A DNA stretch of 64,000 bases from Planococcus sp. CPCC 101016 (GCF_007859295.1 NZ_VOHB01000002.1:1117624-1181623); one strand, 5' to 3'. Shown: positions 8,357 through 16,578, counted from the first letter of the stretch. Notes: generated from the sequence alone by a model not told the origin. Numbers and translations: made by a program.

Positions 8357-9301
8357 ATGGAAAAAATTTCGATTATTGGAGCAGGTACGATGGGGCATTC
8401 AATTGCCTTATCCGCAGCATGGTCCGGCCAAGTTGTAAATGTATACGGCATTAATGAGCAGGATATTGAAAATGCTGACAGAGGCTTACATAATAAACTC
8501 AAGGTAATGGCTGATAATGAGCTATTTAGCATGAAACAGGCTATGGAAATCAGAAAAAGCATTACGCTGACCACTTCACTAGAAGAAGCGATTGCGGATT
8601 CGACTTTTATCATCGAAGTCGTACCTGAAATTCTGGACTTGAAAAAAGACTTATACAAGCGATTGGAAAATGTAATTGGAGACGAAGTGATCATCGCCAG
8701 CAACACTTCCGGTTTTAAGCCGAGTTTATTGGCCGAAGGCATGAAGCACCCTGAGCGTTTTGTTGTCACTCATTTTTGGAATCCGGGGCACCTCATTCCA
8801 TTAGTGGAAGTAGTTAAAGGCGAGCATACAGAAGAAGAAACCGTCTTGCGGGCTATGGAAGTGCTGAAAGCGATGAAGAAGAAACCGATTGTGCTCAATA
8901 AGGAGATTCCAGGGTTTATCGGCAACCGTCTGCAATACGCTTTGTTCCGTGAAGCCCAGGCGCTGTTGGATGCAGGAGCTGCTTCAAAAGAAGATATCGA
9001 TGCAGCCGTAACATACAGCATTGGGCGTAGGCTGCCTGTAACTGGACCTCTTATGACAGCCGATATGGGAGGGCTTGACGTCTTTTCCGCAATCTCGGAT
9101 TATTTGTTCGAGGACTTGTCAACAGACCAACGCTCCGGCGAAACTTTGTCAAAACTCGTTGAAGAAAACAAATTGGGCGACAAAAGCGGCGAAGGGTTTT
9201 ATTCATGGGAGCCTGCCGTTTCAGCGGAGTTGAATAACGAGCGGGAACAGACCTTAATCCATTTCCTGAAGAATGATTTGAAAGCGGGTGCGTCTGAATG
9301 A
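8357..9301 (+). CDS. 3-hydroxyacyl-CoA dehydrogenase-family oxidoreductase
   Basis: 314-aa NAD-dependent enzyme with the N-terminal motif ISIIGAGTMGHSIALSAA, catalytic region SNTSGFKPSLLAEGMKHPERFVVTHFWNPGHLIP (His of the THFWNP segment) and the C-terminal helical domain starting IPGFIGNRLQYALFREAQAL. The short length and HFWNPGHLIPLVEVV resemble the L-gulonate/lambda-crystallin and hydroxy-acid branch rather than the fatty-acid beta-oxidation branch. ATG 8357 follows GGAGAGGTG; the longer frame begins inside the upstream hairpin. It overlaps the next gene by four bases (ATGA). In this operon it probably oxidises a hydroxy acid intermediate. Confidence 0.8.
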   Translation: MEKISIIGAGTMGHSIALSAAWSGQVVNVYGINEQDIENADRGLHNKLKVMADNELFSMKQAMEIRKSITLTTSLEEAIADSTFIIEVVPEILDLKKDLYKRLENVIGDEVIIASNTSGFKPSLLAEGMKHPERFVVTHFWNPGHLIPLVEVVKGEHTEEETVLRAMEVLKAMKKKPIVLNKEIPGFIGNRLQYALFREAQALLDAGAASKEDIDAAVTYSIGRRLPVTGPLMTADMGGLDVFSAISDYLFEDLSTDQRSGETLSKLVEENKLGDKSGEGFYSWEPAVSAELNNEREQTLIHFLKNDLKAGASE

Positions 9302-10062
9302 ACAACTATTTCTCCGAGTTGGAAAATAAAACGGTGGTTGTCACAGGAGGCAGCAGAGGAATCGGCAAAGATATAGCGAGGACTTTTGCGAAATTGAATG
9401 CCAATGTGGTGATTTCAGGCAGAAATAGAGCGGTTCTTGACTCGGCTTTACAAGATTTGAAGAGTTACAACCCACGATGTATTGCTGTTTCTGGAGACTT
9501 GAGCGATATCGTCCAAGTCCGGAAACTGATCGACACAGCAGCGTCTGAATTTGGAACCGTCGATGTATTAATTAATAATGCCGGCGTTAATATCGCTAAA
9601 CCGGCAATGGAAGTGACAGAAGAGGATTGGGATACTGTACTGGATTTGAATTTGAAAACAGCATTTTTTGCAAGCCAAGCGGCAGCCAAGTACATGCTTG
9701 AACAACAAAGCGGGCGCATCATTAACATTGCTTCCCAAATGGCATTTGTCGGCTATGTGAAGCGTGCTGCTTATTGTTCAAGTAAAGGCGGTCTCGTACA
9801 GTTGACGAAAGCATTAGCTGTGGAATGGGCAAAACAAGGCATTCGCGTCAACGCAGTGGCGCCGACTTTTATTGAAACCGAGCTGACTGCGCGCATGTTT
9901 GATGACAAAGAATTTAAAAAAGATGTCGACAGCAGAATCTTGCTGGACGGTTTATCGCAGCCGGAAGATATCTCTGGTGCGGTTTTGTATTTGGCTTCCA
10001 ACCTGGCTAATTTTGTAACCGGTGAAACCATCAAAGTTGATGGTGGCTGGACAGCAATCTAA
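9298..10062 (+). CDS. SDR-family oxidoreductase
   Basis: 254-aa classical short-chain dehydrogenase: cofactor motif VVVTGGSRGIGKDIA (about residues 13-27), NNAG (NINNAGVN region), catalytic Ser in NIASQMA and Tyr-X3-Lys in YCSSK, and a C-terminal VTGETIKVDGGWT. ATGA overlap with the preceding dehydrogenase implies translational coupling. It resembles 2-deoxy-gluconate/glucose dehydrogenase-type SDRs, consistent with a sugar-acid or polyol route, but substrate cannot be assigned. Confidence 0.85.
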   Translation: MNNYFSELENKTVVVTGGSRGIGKDIARTFAKLNANVVISGRNRAVLDSALQDLKSYNPRCIAVSGDLSDIVQVRKLIDTAASEFGTVDVLINNAGVNIAKPAMEVTEEDWDTVLDLNLKTAFFASQAAAKYMLEQQSGRIINIASQMAFVGYVKRAAYCSSKGGLVQLTKALAVEWAKQGIRVNAVAPTFIETELTARMFDDKEFKKDVDSRILLDGLSQPEDISGAVLYLASNLANFVTGETIKVDGGWTAI

Positions 10063-10220
10063 CGAAGCTGGAAAAGAATCGGTCCAAGTTCAACTAATAG
10101 AATAACTTTATTGCTTTATCCGCCTAAAGTCTGAATAATTACAGAATTGATTGAAAACTCTTTCAATTATTCAAATACCCTTTATAATGAACAATTATGA
10201 ACTAAAGGGAGATGAGGCAA

Positions 10221-11468
10221 ATGTCTAAGCTGAAACAGGACTCGTTGCAATTGCATCAGACGCATCAAGGGAAATTGGAGATTCGATCAAAAGTAGCGTT
10301 GGAAAATGAAAGGGATCTAAGCCTCGCTTATTCTCCAGGAGTAGCTGAACCTTGCAGAGAAATCGCTGCGGATCCGTCAAAGGTCCACGACTACACGATG
10401 AAAAGCAATATGGTCGCGGTTATCACAGACGGGACAGCTGTCTTGGGACTTGGAAATATAGGTCCGCTCGCAGCGTTGCCGGTAATGGAAGGAAAAGCGG
10501 TGCTGTTCAAGGAATTTGCCGGGGTGGATGCATTCCCGATTTGTTTGGATACTACAGACGCAGAAACCATCATCCAAACGGTCAAATTGCTTGAACCTGG
10601 TTTTGGCGGCGTCAATCTTGAGGATATTTCAGCCCCGACTTGCTTCATAGTAGAAGAGCGCCTGAAAAAAGAAATGGGCATTCCTGTATTTCATGATGAT
10701 CAGCATGGCACCGCCATCGTTACGCTGGCTGGTTTGATCAATGCACTGAAATTGGTCGGCAAGGACGTACAGGAAACCAAAATTGTCGTAAACGGTGCGG
10801 GTGCTGCAGGAATCGCTATTGTCAAACTGCTGAGCAAATTCGGTTTCGGCCATTTGATTATGTGCGATACCAAGGGTGCCATTTATAAAGGACGCAAAAA
10901 TGGCATGAATCCATTTAAAGAAGAAGTGGCTGAAATGAGCAATTACGAGCGCAAAGAAGGCCTACTTGCAGACGTAATTCAAGGAGCAGATGTCTTTATC
11001 GGAGTTTCTGCAGAAGGCGCCTTGAGCGAAGAGATGGTTCAAACCATGAACAGCGATGCGATTATCTTCGCCATGGCCAACCCGAATCCTGAAATCCTTC
11101 CGCATTTAGCCAAGCAGGCTGGAGCAAGAGTCGTCGGTACGGGACGCTCTGATTTTCCGAACCAGGTCAATAATGTCTTAGCTTTCCCAGGCCTCTTTAG
11201 AGGTGCATTGGATGTACTGGCTACGGATATCAACGATGCGATGAAAATCGCGGCAGTTGAAGCAATCGCAAGCTTGCTAGAGACCGATGAGCTTCATGAA
11301 GACTATGTCATACCTAAACCATTTGATTTACGCGTAGCTTCGGCTGTTGCAGCAGCAGTAGCAAAAGCTGCCGTAGAAACTGGCGTTGCCCGCAAAGCGA
11401 TCGAAACGGATAATTCGAAGCAACAAGCGGCAAGTTTATCGGCAGTCGGTGAAAATAACAATATATAA
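10221..11468 (+). CDS. ytsJ: NAD(P)-dependent malic enzyme, YtsJ type
   Basis: 415-aa short malic enzyme converting malate to pyruvate and CO2 in the cytosol. The N-terminal catalytic domain has LSLAYSPGVAEPC, VITDGTAVLGLGNIGP and VFHDDQHGTAIV; the NAD(P) domain has VVNGAGAAGIAIVKLL; GRSDFPNQVNNVLAFPG is close to B. subtilis YtsJ as I remember it. ATG 10212 sits on the ribosome site AAAGGGAG, so ATG 10221 is preferred. It has its own upstream region and a strong terminator, so it is probably expressed apart from the preceding catabolic operon although it could dispose of C4 products from it. Confidence 0.9.
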   Translation: MSKLKQDSLQLHQTHQGKLEIRSKVALENERDLSLAYSPGVAEPCREIAADPSKVHDYTMKSNMVAVITDGTAVLGLGNIGPLAALPVMEGKAVLFKEFAGVDAFPICLDTTDAETIIQTVKLLEPGFGGVNLEDISAPTCFIVEERLKKEMGIPVFHDDQHGTAIVTLAGLINALKLVGKDVQETKIVVNGAGAAGIAIVKLLSKFGFGHLIMCDTKGAIYKGRKNGMNPFKEEVAEMSNYERKEGLLADVIQGADVFIGVSAEGALSEEMVQTMNSDAIIFAMANPNPEILPHLAKQAGARVVGTGRSDFPNQVNNVLAFPGLFRGALDVLATDINDAMKIAAVEAIASLLETDELHEDYVIPKPFDLRVASAVAAAVAKAAVETGVARKAIETDNSKQQAASLSAVGENNNI

Positions 11469-11474
11469 TAGAAG

Positions 11475-11510
11475 AAACCCATTCAGCTATAATTGCTGGA
11501 TGGGTTTGTT
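11475..11510 (+). terminator. Intrinsic terminator of ytsJ
   Basis: AAACCCATTCAGC/GCTGGATGGGTTT stem, 7-nt loop, T-rich tail. Confidence 0.8.
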
Positions 11511-11638
11511 AGTTAGCTGAACTTCTGCAAATTCGCCTGAGCGACTATAAATTCTCTCGAATTCTTTCGAATTTCTGTGAACGGCCATAAATGATTATAA
11601 ACGATCAAAAATGTATAAAGCACACAGCCGTAGACAGT

Positions 11639-11676
11639 AAAAATCCCTTTGCAGTTCACATTGCAAAGGGGTTTTT
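11639..11676. terminator. Bidirectional terminator between ytsJ and metC
   Basis: AAATCCCTTTGCA/TGCAAAGGGGTTTTT with A-run on the left and T-run on the right; it can serve metC (minus strand). The stretch 11511-11638 before it shows no gene. Confidence 0.8.
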
Positions 11677-11738
11677 CATAGCCAGTATCTGAAATCCTTC
11701 AGAAATTTCAACTTTTTGCTTCCATGCGTTAGACTTTT

Positions 11739-12911
11739 TTAATTGGCGATGCTTAAGCCGTTTCGACGAGCTACTTGAGCTAGTGCTTGTGTAAGGTCCT
11801 GAACTAGATCATCCGGATGTTCAAGTCCTACGGAATAGCGCAGCAAACCGTCTGTGATTCCACGTTTTTCACGTTCTTCGGCAGGCATAGAGCCATGGGA
11901 CATCGTTGCCGGATATGACAGGATCGACTCCACTGCACCGAGGCTGACCGCAAATACCGGGATTCGAAGATGCTCGACGAAAACACGTGCTGATTTTTTA
12001 TCAGCTAAACGGAAAGACAGGACCGCTCCCGCGCTTTTCGCCTGGCGTTCGTGAATCGGATTGCCGGGGTGGAATGAAAATCCTGGATAATAGACTTCTT
12101 CGATTAACGGGTGATTATGCAAGTATTCCGCAATAACGCGGGCCGATTCAGAAGACTGCCCCAAACGAGCGCCTAAAGTCTTGATGCCCTGAATCAGCAA
12201 GTAAGAATCCTGTGCACCAAGAACCGAACCGAACGTATTTTGAATAAAACCAAGGCGGTTTCCGAGCTCTTCATCTTTCGTAACGGCAAGACCAGCTACG
12301 ACATCGCTATGTCCTGACAGGAACTTTGTCGCACTGTGAAGGACAATATCCGCTCCAAGCGCCAGTGGATTCTGGTAAAGCGGCGTCATGAACGTGTTAT
12401 CGACAAAAGTTAGACAGCCATTAGCTTTCGCTAGTTTTGCGGCAATTTCAATATCAGTGATGTTCATTGTCGGATTCGAAGGTGTTTCCAAGTAAACCAC
12501 TTTTGTGTTCGGCTGAATGGCATTGGCCATTGCGTTAAGGTCAGTCATATTAACAAATGTATATTCAATATTGAACTTATCCAAAACCTCCGTAATAAAA
12601 CGGTAAGTTCCTCCATAGACGTCTTCTGACACTAAGACATGGTCGCCTGAAGACAACAGCATGAAAGCGGAAGAAATGGCAGCCATTCCTGAAGAAAAGG
12701 CGAATCCGCGTTTGCCGCCCTCCAGGTTCGCAATGGTTTCTTCCAAGGCAAGACGCGTTGGATTTCCAGAGCGGCTATAATCAAATGGTCCAAATGAATC
12801 CAGGCTTTGCTGGTGGAATGTAGAAGATAAATAGATCGGTACGTTTACAGCCCCTGTTAATGGATCAACTCCGGTAGAGTGAATAAACTTGGTTTCTATA
12901 CGATCAGTCAT
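11739..12911 (-). CDS. metC: Cystathionine beta-lyase
   Basis: 390-aa Cys/Met-metabolism PLP enzyme. PLP lysine in LHSATKFLSGHSDVVAG; SSGMAAISSAF and YSRSGNPTRLALEE are family blocks. In the methionine pathway it splits cystathionine to homocysteine, pyruvate and ammonia. The start ATG 12911 follows AAGGAGG with 9-nt spacing; an upstream TTG in frame lies inside the ribosome site. It overlaps the end of metI by 8 nt, the arrangement of the B. subtilis metIC operon, and is therefore under the S-box upstream of metI. Confidence 0.9.
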   Translation of the reverse strand: MTDRIETKFIHSTGVDPLTGAVNVPIYLSSTFHQQSLDSFGPFDYSRSGNPTRLALEETIANLEGGKRGFAFSSGMAAISSAFMLLSSGDHVLVSEDVYGGTYRFITEVLDKFNIEYTFVNMTDLNAMANAIQPNTKVVYLETPSNPTMNITDIEIAAKLAKANGCLTFVDNTFMTPLYQNPLALGADIVLHSATKFLSGHSDVVAGLAVTKDEELGNRLGFIQNTFGSVLGAQDSYLLIQGIKTLGARLGQSSESARVIAEYLHNHPLIEEVYYPGFSFHPGNPIHERQAKSAGAVLSFRLADKKSARVFVEHLRIPVFAVSLGAVESILSYPATMSHGSMPAEEREKRGITDGLLRYSVGLEHPDDLVQDLTQALAQVARRNGLSIAN

Positions 12912-14028
12912 ATTCAACAACCTCCTTCTTCAATTTCGAAAATGCCTGTGTCAAATCAGCGATTAAGTCTTCAGCGAGTTCGACGCCGACGGAGAAGCGC
13001 AATAGGCGGTTACAGACGCCGCGTTTAGTCCGTTCTTCAAAAGGAATATCTGCATGGGTTTGTGTGGCAGGATAGGTAATGAAACTTTCAACGCCGCCTA
13101 AGCTCTCCGCAAAAGTGATGAGCTTGATGTTTTCCAGGAATGGGCCAACCCATTCTTCTTCTTGCAGCCGGAATGACAACATCCCGCCCATTCCGGGGTA
13201 CAGTACATCTGATATGGCCGGTTGCTGCGACAAAAATTCAACGATGGCTTTTGCATTTGCTTCATGCTGCCTCATCCGCAGCGGCAAAGTCTTTAGTCCG
13301 CGGATCAATAGCCATGAATCAAAAGGTGATAGTACTGCACCAACCGAGTTATGGAAGAATGAAAGCCTTTCACAGATGCTTTCGCCTTTAGCAGCAACAA
13401 GGCCGGCAAGGACATCATTATGGCCGCCGATGTATTTGGTGGCGCTGTGGATGACAATATCCGCTCCCAGTTCAATCGGCTGCTGGAAGTAAGGCGTCAG
13501 GAATGTGTTGTCGACAATCAATAGAAGATTATGCTTTTTGGCTAATGCTGCATATTCCACAAGATCAATTTCCTGCATTAACGGATTGGTTGGCGTTTCA
13601 ATGAAAAGCGCCCGTGTATTTAATGTTATTTTTTCTTCTGTATCCTGAACGTCTTTAAACTCTGCATATTTGGGATGAATATTATAAGCGGCTGCGAAAT
13701 GGTCGAGGAGGCGATATGTCCCGCCATAAATGTCCTCAGGTACCAATAATTCGTCACCCGGTCGGAAGAGGGACAAAACTAATTGGATGGCAGCCATTCC
13801 AGAACTGCAGGCATATGCGGCATCCGCACCTTCAAGCTCCGCAAATCCTTCTTCGAGCACTGAGCGCGTCGGATTTTTTGTGCGGGTATAATCATAGCCT
13901 GTCGATTGTCCAAGTCCTTGGTGTTCATAGGCCGTTGATAAGTATATAGGTGGATTCACAGCTCCTGTCGCGGAGTCGCTGCGATTACCCAATTGAACCA
14001 ATAAAGTTTCCAAACTGTGTTTTGTCAT
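12904..14028 (-). CDS. metI: Cystathionine gamma-synthase / O-acetylhomoserine thiolyase
   Basis: 374-aa PLP enzyme joining cysteine to O-acetylhomoserine (or sulfide directly) as the first step toward methionine. PLP lysine in IHSATKYIGGHNDVLAG, with YDYTRTKNPTRSVLEE and ACSSGMAAIQLV earlier. ATG 14037 touches the GAGAGG ribosome site, so ATG 14028 (9-nt spacing) is the likelier start. First gene of metI-metC, preceded by a SAM-I riboswitch and its terminator. metC is the closest relative in the window; the two are paralogues. Confidence 0.9.
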   Translation of the reverse strand: MTKHSLETLLVQLGNRSDSATGAVNPPIYLSTAYEHQGLGQSTGYDYTRTKNPTRSVLEEGFAELEGADAAYACSSGMAAIQLVLSLFRPGDELLVPEDIYGGTYRLLDHFAAAYNIHPKYAEFKDVQDTEEKITLNTRALFIETPTNPLMQEIDLVEYAALAKKHNLLLIVDNTFLTPYFQQPIELGADIVIHSATKYIGGHNDVLAGLVAAKGESICERLSFFHNSVGAVLSPFDSWLLIRGLKTLPLRMRQHEANAKAIVEFLSQQPAISDVLYPGMGGMLSFRLQEEEWVGPFLENIKLITFAESLGGVESFITYPATQTHADIPFEERTKRGVCNRLLRFSVGVELAEDLIADLTQAFSKLKKEVVEYD

Positions 14029-14050
14029 TTCACTCATCCTCTCAACAATA

Positions 14051-14086
14051 AAACAGGGGCTTTCTTCAAAAAGAAGAAAGCCCCTG
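14051..14086 (-). terminator. Riboswitch terminator of metI
   Basis: On the minus strand CAGGGGCTTTCTTC/GAAGAAAGCCCCTG followed by TTTT, directly downstream of the S-box aptamer and before the metI ribosome site: the expression platform that stops transcription when SAM is bound. Confidence 0.88.
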
Positions 14087-14100
14087 ACTAGAAATGCATT

Positions 14101-14211
14101 CTTCTCATCTTTTAGGCGCAGCCTATTGGAATTAGCACCGTGTCTTCGTCAGACTGGTTGCTGAGACTTCACAGGGCCAAATCCCTCCGTCTCTCTAGAT
14201 AAGAAATATCT
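14101..14211 (-). ncRNA. SAM-I (S-box) riboswitch aptamer
   Basis: Minus-strand RNA shows the S-box signature in order: TTCTTATC (P1), AGAGAGACGGAGGGA, TTGGCCCTGTGAAGTCTCAG, CAACCAG, GGTGCTAATTCC and GATGAGAAG (P1'). SAM binding stabilises P1 and allows the downstream terminator to form, lowering metI-metC when methionine is ample. The remaining intergenic sequence up to 14440 is AT-rich and should hold the metI promoter and the promoter for the next plus-strand operon (TATAAT about 40 nt before it). Confidence 0.93.
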
Positions 14212-14440
14212 TATTAAATTTATCTTGTTTCTGTTTCGATGTTTTTAATCTTAAATCATTTGGCTAAAGAAAGCAAGGATGAAAATTAAATAGTTGAAAT
14301 AAAAAGATAATAGATAGGAACGCTGTCAGCAAGCGATGGTCCTGCTGGAAGCAAATGGAACTGTACCGAGCTATTCTTTTAATTCGTCTGCCGAAGTGCT
14401 ATAATCATTGAATGAAATTTGTATGCAAAGGGGAAAACGA

Positions 14441-14746
14441 ATGTATATTGTCACCTCTACGGTGGTTGTTCCGCCTGAAAAAACCGAGGAAGTTATCGGT
14501 ATTTATCAAAAACGTTCACGTCGTGTGGATTTAGCTGAAGGCTTTCATTTATTCAGGCTCATTCAAAACACGAAAAAGAAAAACGAATTGACTGTCCACA
14601 TGGAATGGCATACAAAAGCGGCTTACATGGCTTGGGTAAAGAGCCAGGAGTTTAAGGAAATTCATGATCTGGAAAAAAACTATCCGGACCAGGAGTTGGC
14701 AAAAATCATTCCAACCGTCCGGCAATACGAAGTGGTGGCCGAATGA
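14441..14746 (+). CDS. Antibiotic biosynthesis monooxygenase-domain protein (HmoB/IsdG-like)
   Basis: 101-aa ABM-fold protein (ferredoxin-like dimeric barrel): MYIVTSTVVVPPEKTEEVI at the start, then a helix and the strand ELTVHMEWHTKAAYMAWVKSQEF. Relatives degrade heme or quinones; the WHTKAAYMAWVKS segment recalls heme monooxygenases, but I cannot confirm the heme-binding His. Start at ATG 14441 after AAAGGGG; the longer frame to 14408 has no ribosome site. It overlaps the next gene by four bases, so it is translated with the B12/STAS genes. Its role there is open: tetrapyrrole-related chemistry or simple co-expression. Confidence 0.72.
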   Translation: MYIVTSTVVVPPEKTEEVIGIYQKRSRRVDLAEGFHLFRLIQNTKKKNELTVHMEWHTKAAYMAWVKSQEFKEIHDLEKNYPDQELAKIIPTVRQYEVVAE

Positions 14747-15096
14747 GGATAGATGTCAAAAATAAAGTCGCTTCTGAAACCGCTAAAAGTATTTATGCAG
14801 CCTATCCAACCCTCTGGGATCGTTTTGGAGAGCGAGGGTTTATGCATACAGAAAAAGATAATCATCATCACCTGGACCATCTGGAAACTGCTTTTTCGCT
14901 TAATGACGAAAAGGTATTTATCGATTACACGATTTGGCTGGAAACCGTCCTGACAAGCCGTAATGTTGAAACGGCATTAATCATCGATAATTTTGAACGC
15001 TTACAAAAGATCCTTCCGGGGAATATAGAGAAGGATGAAGAAGTCTTTATGATGCGGTGTTTAACGAAAGCCATTGCGGTGTTGAGCCCTTCATAA
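14743..15096 (+). CDS. Small helical protein, probable detached N-terminal domain of a B12-sensor
   Basis: 117 aa, all-helical, no signal or membrane segment. The segment TEKDNHHHLDHLETAF...VFIDYTIWLETVLTSRNV resembles, from memory, the N-terminal helical region that in actinobacterial and Deinococcus cobalamin-binding proteins precedes the Wx9EH B12-binding part in the same chain. Here it is encoded separately, overlapping the ABM gene by 4 nt and ending 16 nt before the B12-binding gene. It may bind that protein to rebuild the two-part sensor. A globin-like RsbR N-terminal fold is another possibility. Family assignment is tentative. Confidence 0.6.
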   Translation: MRIDVKNKVASETAKSIYAAYPTLWDRFGERGFMHTEKDNHHHLDHLETAFSLNDEKVFIDYTIWLETVLTSRNVETALIIDNFERLQKILPGNIEKDEEVFMMRCLTKAIAVLSPS

Positions 15097-15112
15097 GGTT
15101 AAGGAGGGTAAC

Positions 15113-15772
15113 ATGAATAAAAAATCACAAGAGCTGTCCGATTTATTTTTAGCTGGTGATGAAAAGCAAGCGTTGGATCTGGTGCAAACGTATTTGGAAA
15201 ATCATACAAAAAATGAACTTTATCAATTAGTGCTGACTCCAGCAATGTATCGGATTGGAGAGCTTTGGGAAAAGAATATCATCACAGTGGCTGACGAACA
15301 TTTGGCTACCGCTATCTGCGATTTTGTGGTATCGGTAACAGATGTTCGTCGGCCGGTAAAAAATATATCTGAAAAGAAAGTGATGGTCTTAGGTCCAGAA
15401 GGGGAAGACCATTATATCGGTTTGAAGATGGTCGCCTCTTTATTCAAGGAAAATGGCTGGGAAGTTCAGTACTTGGGGCCCAATTTACCGCTTGATGCTG
15501 CAATCGACTCTGCGAACCGGTGGAAGCCCGATGTCATCGCCTTATCGGCTGCGTTAGCCTATCGTCTGCCTGTTCTGAAGAAATACGCACAGTCTTTCAT
15601 CGAACTTGATTTTAAGCCCTCTGTTATTTTGGGAGGACGTGCTGTTGCCATGGCAAATTGGTCTGCTTCTGAATCTGAAGGCATGATCATCGTAAAAGAA
15701 TTGGATCAGCTAAAAGAATGGATCCATACTGGAAAGGAACCAGACAATGACTTCAGTATCTCATTTGGATGA
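15113..15772 (+). CDS. CarH-like cobalamin-binding photosensor domain protein
   Basis: 219-aa protein starting at ATG 15113 after AAGGAGGG. Residues 1-80 form the four-helix cap with the CarH-type Wx9EH motif: Trp52 and Glu62-His63. Residues 88-210 are the B12-binding Rossmann domain with E98-D-H100-Y-I-G103 (ExHxxG, His100 as lower ligand), exactly 41 residues to Ser in ALSAAL, and 26 more to the GG of ILGGRA: the canonical ExHx2Gx41SxV/Lx22-26GG spacing. In CarH this module binds adenosylcobalamin and responds to light. Unlike CarH there is no MerR DNA-binding domain; instead the next gene (26-nt overlap) encodes a STAS protein, so output is probably by protein contact. The residue after Trp52 is Glu, not the His used by Thermus CarH as upper ligand. 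Confidence 0.82.
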   Translation: MNKKSQELSDLFLAGDEKQALDLVQTYLENHTKNELYQLVLTPAMYRIGELWEKNIITVADEHLATAICDFVVSVTDVRRPVKNISEKKVMVLGPEGEDHYIGLKMVASLFKENGWEVQYLGPNLPLDAAIDSANRWKPDVIALSAALAYRLPVLKKYAQSFIELDFKPSVILGGRAVAMANWSASESEGMIIVKELDQLKEWIHTGKEPDNDFSISFG

Positions 15773-16514
15773 ATGGCCGCTTCCGGCTTTTAAGTTGAAT
15801 AGCAAGCTGGCGATTATGGAGCGCTCGGAAGAAGCGAAAAAGTTAGTAGGCGACCGTGTCTTTTTCCTTGAACTGCTTGACGAAGGAAGTAGGAAAAAAG
15901 CACGTGAATTTCTTTCGGGCAATCAGTCTGCCGGGCCACTTGAATTGAATTTCATTTCACTCGCTGATGAATTGTTCCTGGGAGACGTTTATAGCAAGTG
16001 GGACAGTGACTCCAACTTGAACATCGTGTTGGTGCCGAAGGATAATCGTCTACTGGAGATAACGAGCCAATTGCTCAGCCTTCGAACGCGTCTTCAGGAA
16101 ACCGATTATGACCTGCTTCTTGAAAAAGAGCGGACAGAAGACTTGCTTGAGCAGGTTCGAAAACTATCTGCTCCTTGTATAGATCTTGGGAAAAAACATA
16201 TCCTGATACCGTTATTCGGAGATTTGGATCCCCGCAAGATTGAAGTGATCCGCTTTCAAATCCTGAACCAGGTTTACGAGACCGGCGCCGAAACAGTCAT
16301 TATGGATCTGACGGCAATGGACCAACTTGAACAAGACGGCGTCGATTATTTAAAATCATTGATGCAGACATTCAAAGTTATGGGAATCCAGGGAATCATG
16401 ACAGGAATGAAGCCGCAGCATGCAAAGCAGTTGCATCATCTTGAACTAGGTTTGGGCCTGTATTTTGTAAGCTCGCTGCAGACAGTTCTGGCTTCACGGA
16501 AGCTACTTTTATAA
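15747..16514 (+). CDS. RsbR-like STAS-domain protein
   Basis: 255 aa. Residues 1-100 look like a degenerate PAS-like sensor (WPLPAFKLNSKLAIMERSEEAKKLV...FFLELLDEGSRKKAREFL), residues about 105-145 a coiled linker (SLRTRLQETDYDLLLEKERTEDLLEQ), and 146-255 a STAS domain opening with LSAPCIDLGKKHILIPLFGDLD as in RsbR co-antagonists of the stressosome. The second RsbT target Thr position is kept (IMTGMKP), while the first is Gln in MDLTAMDQLEQDGVD. It starts at ATG 15747 inside the B12 gene with GGAAAGGA upstream; no in-frame ATG exists at the stop. Likely couples B12/light sensing to SigB signalling. Confidence 0.78.
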   Translation: MTSVSHLDEWPLPAFKLNSKLAIMERSEEAKKLVGDRVFFLELLDEGSRKKAREFLSGNQSAGPLELNFISLADELFLGDVYSKWDSDSNLNIVLVPKDNRLLEITSQLLSLRTRLQETDYDLLLEKERTEDLLEQVRKLSAPCIDLGKKHILIPLFGDLDPRKIEVIRFQILNQVYETGAETVIMDLTAMDQLEQDGVDYLKSLMQTFKVMGIQGIMTGMKPQHAKQLHHLELGLGLYFVSSLQTVLASRKLLL

Positions 16515-16522
16515 AGTGTGTG

Positions 16523-16553
16523 AAAAAGCCGAAGCAGGTTGCTTCGGCTTTTT
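16523..16553 (+). terminator. Terminator of the B12/STAS operon
   Basis: AAAAAGCCGAAGCA/TGCTTCGGCTTTTT, 3-nt loop. Confidence 0.85.
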
Positions 16554-16578
16554 GTGTTTATCAGACTACCAGACCTAT

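Noticed and set aside
14241-14267. SigB promoter for the B12/STAS operon (GTTTTT-N15-GGCTAA)
   Set aside because: The -10 deviates from GGGTAT at the third base and it lies about 175 nt from the first start codon; a TATAAT nearer the gene is a better candidate.
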